From the NCBI GenBank assembly GCA_015680685.1, contig MNCI01022297.1, positions 129,205 to 154,548 on the forward strand: 25,344 nucleotides of DNA. Direction: 5' to 3'. Numbering within the stretch: the stretch's first letter is position 1; every line of letters starts with the position of its first letter. Positions 18,297 through 25,344 of the stretch are shown one piece after another. Source of the DNA: Gnetum montanum (taxonomy: Eukaryota; Streptophyta; Gnetopsida; Gnetales; Gnetaceae). A program made the position numbers and the translations under genes. The notes under the pieces were generated by a model. It was given only the letters and a program-made list of their open reading frames with translations, was not told where the DNA came from and ran no database searches.

Positions 18297-18813
18297 AAAC
18301 ATTGTTCATCAAACATGTTTCATTATTGGATATGTGCATGCATGGTATTCCAAATTTATTCACCATATGTTGTTGAAAGAATTTAGCAACTTTTTTAGTT
18401 TTGTAATCTTTGACTAGAGCTGCTTTTGCCCATTTTGAGCAATAATCAACTATCACTATAATATATGATTTCCCATTGGACATCAGTATTATGGGCCCCA
18501 TAAAATCAATTCCCTAGATATCAAATGGCTCCAATGACTGAATCCATTATTGTGGGCCTTCATTTCTAGCCATTACTTCTCCATTACATTGACATTTTTC
18601 ACAGGATTGAGTGAATATGTATGCATCCCTGAATATGGTAGGCCAAAAGTAGCCTACCATCAGAATCTTTAGTGCTATTGTACATCGTACATAGTGATCA
18701 CCACATGGTCCCTCATGCGCATCTTGCAAGATTCTTTGTTGGGTCTCCTCTGGAACACACCATCTAACTAAGCCATTAGCATAGATCTTGTAAAGGTTTT
18801 CATTAATTTCCAT
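18297..18813 (-). pseudogene. int: Integrase of element A, truncated in the catalytic core
   Basis: DNA integrase that inserts the cDNA. The HHCC zinc finger is complete in spacing: HEGPCGDH, later SCEKC (ORF 18547-18813). The catalytic core follows: DFMGPIILMSNGKSYIIVIV then DYCSKWAKAALVKD, with the first Asp at 18445-18447. The second core Asp, in the SDN motif, is Asn (codon 18325-18327, reading ISNNET): a single G-to-A transition that would abolish activity. Coding ends abruptly at 18297 (MNNVL), where element B's LTR begins, so the third catalytic residue and C-terminal domain are missing. A stop separates the two open parts (about 18502-18546). Confidence 0.85.
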
Positions 18814-18829
18814 ATATCATTTAACTTTG

Positions 18830-20520
18830 TAGAGGAATTACTCCTTTTTTTCCTTATTCCACTTGATAGGAAGCTCTTGTGTAGTGATATAAGTCATGTA
18901 GTCAATAATTCATGACTTGTTTGTTGAGTTGACAATCATTATTATCTTTGTAAAAAAAATTTCATTGGGAAATTGGTTTGATAATTTTTCATCTTATTCT
19001 GACAGTCCCCATCTTAGACTTGACAAGTGATGTGCTACAACATTTTTAGTTCCTTTCGTGACTATCATCATGATGTCAAACTCTTGTAGTATCACAAGCC
19101 ATCATATCACCCTTGGACTAACCACTAGTTTATTCATCAAAAACCTAATGGCATTGTGATCCATGTGAACATAAATAGGATACCTGAGCACATAGTATCT
19201 AAATTTTTGAAGTGCATACACCACTGCCATAACCTCATTTTCTATAGTGGTGTAATTAAGTTGTGCTCCAGTGATGCTTTAATTGGCACAATGTATGTAA
19301 TATGGTCTTTTTTGATCATTGAGCTAAGTAAGTACTGCACCCAATGCATAGTTTGAAGCATCTATCATAATTTGGAAGGGCTTAGACTAATCTGGACATT
19401 GAAGGATTGGTGTTTCGAACAACTTCTACTTTAATGTCTCAAATGCCTTTTCACACTATTCTGTCCATTAGAATGATTCATCCTTCTTTGTTAGTTCTAC
19501 TAGCAATTTTTCTATCTTTGAAAAATTTTCAATGAATTTTCAATAGAATCCTATATGATCTACAAATGATTTAACATCCTTAATAGTCTATGGCCTTGTG
19601 GTGATGTTTTGAATAACTCTTATTTTATCCAGATCTACCTCTATTTCTTTTTGAGATACTCTATGTCCTAGAACAATATTGTCTTGGACCATTAGATGGT
19701 TCTTTTGCCAATTGAGCTTTAACTTAGTTCCAACACATCTTTTGAAAACCTACTATTGTCTTGGACCATTGGATGGTTCTTTTGCCAATTGAGCTTTAAC
19801 TTAGTTACAACACATCTTTTGAAAATCTTCTATTGTCTTGGACCATTGGATGGTTCTTTTGCCAATTGAGCTTTAAATTAGTTTCAACACATCTTTTGAA
19901 AACCTACTGTAGTCAATCTAACGATTGTTTGAAGTCTATCCCATAAGTGAAAAAATCATCCATGAATACCTCTACTCCATTACCAATTTGCTTTTGGAAG
20001 ATACTCAATACTAGTCTTTAGAAGGTAGCAAAGGCATTACACAAGCCTAAAGACATATGATTGTAGGAAAATGTCCCCCATGAACTAGTCAATATGGTCT
20101 TCTCTTGATATTCTGGTGCAATGCAAATTTGATTATATTTGTTATACTCATCGAGGAAACTATAGTACCAGTGTCCTACTATGGTGTCAAGGACTTGCTT
20201 AATAAATGATAGAGGAAAGTGATTCTTGAATATTGCTGAATTTAACAACTGAAAGTCAATGCAAACCCTCCACTTGCCACCTTTCTTTGGGATAATGATT
20301 AAGGAACTGATCCATTCACTATCTACTATTGGATAGATGAATCCCACTTTTAATAGTTTCTCCAATTCTTGCTTTACTACTTCTTTAAGTTTAGGATTCA
20401 ATTTTCTTTAAGGTTGGTGGCACAGTTTGACAGCTAGATCTATATAAATTCGATGTTGGCATATGTATGGATCAATACCTTTTTATTTCATCATAAGATC
20501 ATGCAAATGGTGTTAGCCAT
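18830..20520 (-). pseudogene. pol: Reverse transcriptase and RNase H of element A
   Basis: RT is open from 20401 to 20018, starting MNPKLKEVVKQELEKLLKVG. Motifs: WRVCIDFQLLNSA, HFPLSFIKQVLDTIVGH, SFLDEYNKYNQI, SWGTFSYNHMSLGLCNAF, and after a stop EVFMDDFFTYGIDF with the catalytic FMDD at 19955-19966. The wording is Athila/Tat-clade-like and clearly different from the Tat-like element at 1-1393. A 77-bp triplication follows (19682-19912) and shifts the frame. RNase H is recognisable further down: KPFQIMIDASNYALGAVLT, then TIENEVMAVVYALQKFRYY and a VHMDHNA segment at 19150-19400. Many stops. Confidence 0.85.
19682..19912 (-). repeat. Three tandem 77-bp copies inside RT
   Basis: Units at 19682-19758, 19759-19835 and 19836-19912, each beginning TCTTGGACCATT and ending CTA/TTGTAG-like; they differ at only a few positions. 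77 is not a multiple of three, so the triplication disrupts the frame between the FMDD box and the thumb region. The low divergence between units suggests expansion after the element had died or late in its life. Confidence 0.9.
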
Positions 20521-21600
20521 TTGTTCACCTCCAATAATCTTCTCTTCTATTCTTTATCAAGATTGGCATTAATAATTACTGGTTTTGTATTATTCAAAAA
20601 AGCATATTCTAGTACTTCTAGCAGGCCTTTTAACTCTAGAGGCTTTGATTCAAACTTATATGGTGTTTTTAGCTATCCCCACTCGATATCTTCTTCCTGA
20701 TGTGAGTGTACATAAGGGTGTTTCTTTCTTAACTACTCTAACTCATCAACTTCTTCAACATAGGCACTTATAATTAGATTAGATGGTTCCATGTACATTT
20801 TGGACTCTGTCTCTTTTTCAGTAATTAGCCACTGGGTGCCTTTTTGTTTGGTGGCTATTGCATACAAGCATTGTTGCACACACATATCTTCTACACATTG
20901 ATTGTATGTTGTGTTGACTTCTTGTTTAATGGTCCAGATTCTCTACATGCAATTACACTCATTATTGCTATATGTAATACATGGAACTTTGTGTCTCTAT
21001 ATGATTCCAACCTCATCTTCCTTAGAAATTTCTAAGGACAAATCTCTAATTCCTAACTTATTGCCCATAGTATTAAGTCATGCTTTTCCCATAATTATAG
21101 GAAAATATCCCTTATTTCTCCCCACATGTATCACTAAGAAGTTAGCAGGGTAAGACCAGCCAGTTATGGTGGTAATGACATTGTCCACCTATCCCAGTGG
21201 AATAGTGATTAACTAGTTTGCAAGCTCTAACTGAATGTTGCTCTTCTTTAGTGGAGGAAGATTCTAGGGTTTGTACATATCTTGTAAAATTAGGTTTAAA
21301 CCTAACCATGAATGTAATAGAGCTTTGGATGGTTTATGTCCTGCTATCTGGAAATGTACTAAGGTTCTTATAAGATTTTTTCTCTTCTTGGGAAGTGCTC
21401 TTACCTTGATCTAATGTATGATAGTTTGGGTGAGCATGAGAGTGGTCAAATTTGAATTTGTAGAAAGTGAAAGCTTTGTATTCCCTTGATGAGTATGTGT
21501 AGATGGGGTTGATGTCAGTGAAGTTCCCATTAGTTGAACCTTTTCTAGACTTGTTTTGAAAAATGGATGTCTCCTAATTCTAGCTTCATTCATTATTACA
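20521..21600 (-). pseudogene. pro: Protease and linker of element A
   Basis: Minus-strand frame with KPSKALLHSWLGLNL where the D-[ST]-G active site is expected (His-Ser-Trp at 21306-21314, catalytic Asp lost), then LITIPLG, VDNVITTITGW, YPANFLVIHVGRN and IIMGKAWLNTMG, matching the strand order and the IIxGRxxL signature of retroelement proteases. A linker to RT runs 20530-20950 with YKFESKPLELKGLLEVLEYA. Several stops. Confidence 0.65.
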
Positions 21601-23988
21601 TCCTCTTATGTATTTACTACCTTGGTAGCATTCTTTTGCTATGGTTATATTGGCAATTCTCCTTGCATAACCAATGGCAATACTAGTGGTAGAGAGTTAG
21701 GAATTGAAACTAATGAACCAACTATTAGTTGATGTGCATAAGAACTAGGATTCATTCATGGAGTAGTGGACTTGTAATACTCTTTTGGGTAGTAGTGAGA
21801 GGAAGTATGGACTGAAGCATTTCTTAGAGAGATTGGACTTTGAACATAATATCCATAAGGATCAGGTTGCCTATATGGATATTGTTGCCTTGGTGGTGGA
21901 ATTCCCCATGCTTGTGATTATTGCCACTATTACTGGTATTGCTCTTGTGGTTGAGGATAGGCTCCACTTGGATAGTATGATAGTTGAAAGGGTTGTCTGA
22001 GATTACCTTGTGGATAAGATAATTGTTTGGGCATTTGTTTTTTCAAAAATTTTGAGTTAAGTGTATATGCCCTAGACTCTTGCAGGTGGGCCATGACAAG
22101 ACAACATCCCTTAGGATGTTCATATTGGCAGACTTTGCATCATTCTTCATCTTCTAAACTAGAGTTTGTAAATTCCTCAACTACAACAAATTTTCCCTTA
22201 TGTTTGTTATTCTTTCATTGGATATCTCTTCTTTTCTTTATTCTTATTTAGCACCTATTTAGTCTTCTCCTCCACTATCTTAAGAGTTGTAGTGAACTTC
22301 TCATCTACTGAGTCCCACAGTTTTTCTACCTTTGGGTTTTATGTCATTAACTGATTTCTGGATGGGTAGAGTCTTCTTTTGAATGACATCTTCTAAAGTT
22401 TCATCTTCTTATCTATCGCACATTCTAACATCTCTTTTTCTTATTACAGGATCTTGGTTGTATTCCTCAGTTGATTCCCTTTTCTTCAATTCTCCTTCTT
22501 CTTTGGCCACTTAGTTTATCAACCTTTGAATTTAATGGGTTCTCATTTCTAATAATCTTCCTTGGGCATATACCCAAGGGTTTCTCTAGTCTTGTTTGTT
22601 AACCCATCAATAATATGTCTTAGTTCTTTCCTCTGTGAAAATCCATGGCCCAAGCATTTATGTACTAGGGAATAATATTTTCCCATTACTACATCAAGGG
22701 ATTTATGTGTCCCCTATTTCCATCCTTGGATTTATTTCCTTAAATTAGACATTCTTGAATAGGTTTGATACTTATCATTGAAGAGCTTTAGCATGCTACT
22801 CCATCTTCATATTAATTCTAGTTGTAAGGACCAGTATTAGCTTTCTACTTCCTTAATGAGGGTCTTGAGAAATAACTTTAACTTTTGCTAATCACTCTTG
22901 ATATTTTGAAGGGCACATGCATTATGGAATTCTTGAAGATGGTGTTGTGGATTCACATTATATTCATCCTCAAATTTGGAAATATTATTTATGTCTAGTC
23001 ACTTGATGTGACTATCCCTTATGTGCCTAGTAGGGATATACACTACTTCTCTAATGTTAATCATGTTGTGAGTAGCCAATAGGGGTTCTTCATGATTATT
23101 GGGTTCGTAGGCTTGATTATAGTTGTGACTCCTTCAATGCTCATAGTGTCATTTCCTTTTTTATGCCTAATTCTACCTCTTTGTTGTTCATAATCATATT
23201 CTTCTTCATCAAGATACCTTCTTTGGTACTCTTGTCTCTCATGATCCCTTCATCTTTCCTTGTCATAGTCTATGGGTCTTCCTTCCCTCTTGTTGGATTA
23301 TATTGATGATTGTGAGGAAGAAGAGGAAGCAGTTGGAGAATGGTGTTGACTGGTCCTCCTTTGATGACTCTAGGATTCATTCTCTTGTGGTTCTATGGAA
23401 GCTCTAGGCCTTAAGCTCCACCTATGTTTGGAGCCTTTTGTAGCTCTTCTAGATGTTTTCACTAGGCCGAAAGCAATTGTATTTTTACAAGTTCCTTTAG
23501 ATGAATGATAGATGTCTATGAATGGGATTCATGATTTTGGTGGAGTTTTTCCATCATGAAGGTATCATCATTAATTTCTTCCAGGACAACACTATGAGTT
23601 ACTTTCCTTTCTTTGTTATTCTCATGTCTTGTCTCCATGGTAGCATCCCTTCTTACTTGCGCTTTTATGGGTTGATATGGCTTGGTCATGTGTTTAGTAA
23701 CATGATATCCTTCTTTTGCATGGCCAAGGTTCAACCTCATTAAGGTTGCCTGCAGCATTGATGGTGCTGAATGTTTAGGAAGCAAAGCTATGTTACCATG
23801 CAAATCTCTCCACCTTAGTTATTCATCTTGATGGAAGATAAATGTGAAGTTAGGATAATATGGATTTGTATGAGCATATGAAATTCTTGTTTGCATGGGC
23901 ACACTTTAGTCTTCTTCATCATATTTTTAGTCATGACTCTTTTGAGTTTCTTTGGTAGGTGGTGACTTTTCCTAAGTGTTGAAGCCAT
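21601..23988 (-). pseudogene. gag: Gag of element A
   Basis: ATG at 23988 (MASTLRKSHHLPKKLKRVMT). N-terminal part YAHTNPYYPNFTFIFH, then an open stretch 23803-23516 (GNIALLPKHSAPSML), then an Arg/Glu-rich region (23150-23350). The capsid core follows (QNIKSD-QKLKLFLKTLI, RWSSMLKLFNDKYQTYSRMS, HIIDGLTNKTREILGYMPKE; about 22980-22560). A zinc knuckle CKVCQYEHPKGCC lies at 22101-22139 and a Pro/Gln/Tyr-rich linker at 21785-22000 (its plus-strand mirror is not a gene). Heavily interrupted by stops. Confidence 0.7.
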
Positions 23989-24116
23989 GTTATAAGTCTA
24001 ACACTCTTTAGTGTGTGTGTGTGTATTAAATGATTAATTAAAAATGAAAAAATAATCTTTGTGGTTCTGAATACAATGAACCCTATAAGATTAACTACTA
24101 AGCAAACATAGAAATG

Positions 24117-24134
24117 TCCCTAGCAATGATGCCA
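24117..24134 (-). other. tRNA-Asp-type primer binding site of element A
   Basis: Minus strand TGGCATCATTGCTAGGGA, one base inside the LTR boundary; differs from the tRNA-Asp complement only by transitions. It fixes the orientation and the LTR boundary at 24136. Confidence 0.85.
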
Positions 24135-24135
24135 A

Positions 24136-24767
24136 TGATGAGTGGTAGGGTATCCCATCACTCCATCATACAAGTTACGAGTGCATGCACACGACTAGAT
24201 CGTAATTTGTGGATGGACTGTGTAAGTATGCTAGGAGTTGATAATTGGTTCATGATTGTTGTCTTCCCACTTCGAGTTAGTGAAGTGCAAGTGTATGGTT
24301 TAACTCTAAGTGAGCTATATGATATCTTGATGTTGTGGCCTCCATTTACTCCTAAGTGTAAACATAATGAGATAGGAAATTAAAATCTAAATCTAAATGT
24401 TAATAGAAATGTAAATCTATTCTAGCCTATGATGATGAGCAATCGTTCGTGGCTTACCGTACATGTCTTGGGCTCATGTAACTGTAACTAGGCTACCAAG
24501 TGTTATGCTACTAGGTGAACCAAGCAATAACATTGCTATGATTAACAAATGATTACAATTATATGCTCAAAACCAATTGTACTCATTCCTCCTTACTAGT
24601 AAACATGAAAAGTTAAGAACTATACTAAAGTAAACATATTAAAGAAATGACAATTAAACTAAGTAAAAAAAATAGCTAAGTTAAAATAAAGAAACTAAGT
24701 GGATGTTGCAATGATGATAAGCAATCTCGATCTTTATTGTCGTTTATGAACTATGCCCAAGTACAAC
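24136..24767 (-). mobile_element. Right LTR of element A (5' LTR), truncated by C
   Basis: 632 bp matching 14270-14919 of the left LTR, including the AATAAA region (24733-24738). It stops after GCCCAAGTACAAC, where the left copy continues for about 283 bp with the U3 and TATA region. The missing promoter half lies beyond insertion C. Confidence 0.85.
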
Positions 24768-25344
24768 TGATGAGTTGTCATTTAGTCAACCGCGATATCG
24801 CGTATGCGATATCGCAGCCTGTCTCCTCATCTATAAATAAGAGGTAGACAACTTCGATAGGAATTAGTTTTTTAGAGTTACTTTTGATTTTAGTTTTTGT
24901 TTTTCCTCTCAACCCTTTTCCTCCCAGTGTATGCCCACAGTGTGGTGATTGTAATTGTATGGCATCCTTATTCGAGTGTGACGTACTTGGACACGCACAT
25001 GACCGGCAATAAAGATCGAGATTACTTCATCATTGCAGCATTCACTTAGTTTATTTATTTATTTATTTATTTGTATCTACTGCTTTCTTAGTTAATATCT
25101 TCTCACCCTAAACTCCGATTAAACGCGGAATGAGTACGACTTGATCACGAGCATTTAAGTGTGACTACTTGGTAACCCAGTAGCGTACTTAGGATCTGCA
25201 CTTGGTAATCCTAGTGGTAGTCGTACATGAGGTCCAAGATGTGTACGGATGATTGAGGAATAGATACTCATCGCACTTAGGCTAGCTTAGATTCTCTCTC
25301 ATCCTTTCTCTCTTAGCTTAGATAATATTACCTTCCATTGCCTT
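24768..25344 (+). mobile_element. LTR of element C (plus strand), partial
   Basis: Starts TGATGAGTTGTC at 24768, within A's LTR, and runs off the window. TATA box CTATAAATAA at 24831-24840; upstream two copies of the palindrome GCGATATCGC (24792-24801 and 24806-24815). AATAAA in GGCAATAAAGATCGAG (about 25007-25022), followed by CATTGCAGCATTCACTTAG, which is the inverse of A's right LTR at about 24685-24742, and by ACTTGGTAACCCAGTAG, matching the inverse of 14620-14640. So C is a related family in opposite orientation. A (TTTA)n run sits at 25050-25073. It keeps many CpGs, unlike A and B, and is therefore probably younger. Confidence 0.75.

Larger units (their letters stand above)
14270..24767 (-). 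mobile_element. Athila-like Ty3/gypsy element A, interrupted by B and C
   Basis: Minus-strand element with LTR copies at 14270-15202 (3' side) and 24136-24767 (5' side, cut by C). They share long near-identical stretches over about 640 bases. Next to the 5' LTR is a tRNA-Asp-type PBS (24117-24134). Order on the minus strand: gag (23988 to about 21600), protease, RT, RNase H, integrase zinc finger and the start of the core (ending at 18297). There the sequence enters the LTR of element B. All coding parts are peppered with stops. TSDs cannot be checked because C replaces A's outer right end; the left flank is CTATG (14265-14269). Confidence 0.75.

Noticed and set aside
21785-22000. Plus-strand 71-codon protein
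   Set aside because: Mirror of the Pro/Gln/Tyr-rich linker of element A's Gag.
24009-24026. (GT)n run
   Set aside because: Ordinary microsatellite in the untranslated leader next to the PBS; no further meaning seen.

Overview
This is nuclear DNA from a land plant with a repeat-rich genome. Almost everything readable is decayed Ty3/gypsy LTR retrotransposon of the Tat and Athila kinds, with plant GT-AG splice sites, TATA boxes inside LTRs, and widespread C-to-T/G-to-A decay. Nothing fixes the species. No bacterial-style operon, rRNA, CRISPR array or intact host housekeeping gene was found.

Layout. (1) 1-12872: one Tat/Ogre-like element on the minus strand, running off the left edge. Read right to left it has its 5' LTR (about 11111-12872), a primer-binding-site candidate, a leader with a 167-bp tandem duplication, gag from an ATG at 10708, a zinc knuckle, an aspartic protease, then a 5.8-kb block, then reverse transcriptase and the start of RNase H (1393 to 1). 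(2) The 5.8-kb block (1394-7180) sits exactly between protease and reverse transcriptase, where Ogre elements are known to carry an intron. Here it holds a multi-exon gene on the opposite (plus) strand, with its own TATA box (2066), first ATG (2224), six coherent downstream exons and a stop at 6707-6709. It is flanked on both sides by arrays of related small hairpin repeats. Its second and third exons resemble part of an FCP1/NIF-type HAD phosphatase domain; the rest is a long unrecognised protein with an acidic stretch, a charged helical region and an acidic tail. It now carries stops and frameshifts. (3) 12873-14160: AT-rich spacer with no secure gene, followed by a tRNA-derived, SINE-like head (14161-14269). 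(4) 14270-24767: an Athila-like element (A) on the minus strand. Its LTRs are at 14270-15202 and 24136-24767; the right one is cut short. Between them are a tRNA-Asp-type PBS, gag, protease, RT-RNase H and a truncated integrase. (5) Inside A, a second related element (B) has a 5' LTR (17428-18296), its own tRNA-Asp-type PBS and a gag-like N-terminus. Its reading frame then leaves the gag sequence and becomes a helical, charged ORF of unknown function. (6) 24768-25344: the start of a third related LTR (C) on the plus strand, inserted head-on into A's right LTR and visibly less decayed.

The most unusual object is the antisense, intron-containing cargo gene in the pol gap of the Tat-like element. 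The GCTACGCTA-type palindromic words that dominate that element's LTR also recur in the cargo gene's introns. This suggests that cargo and element evolved together and that the cargo is not a random host insertion, but that is an inference.
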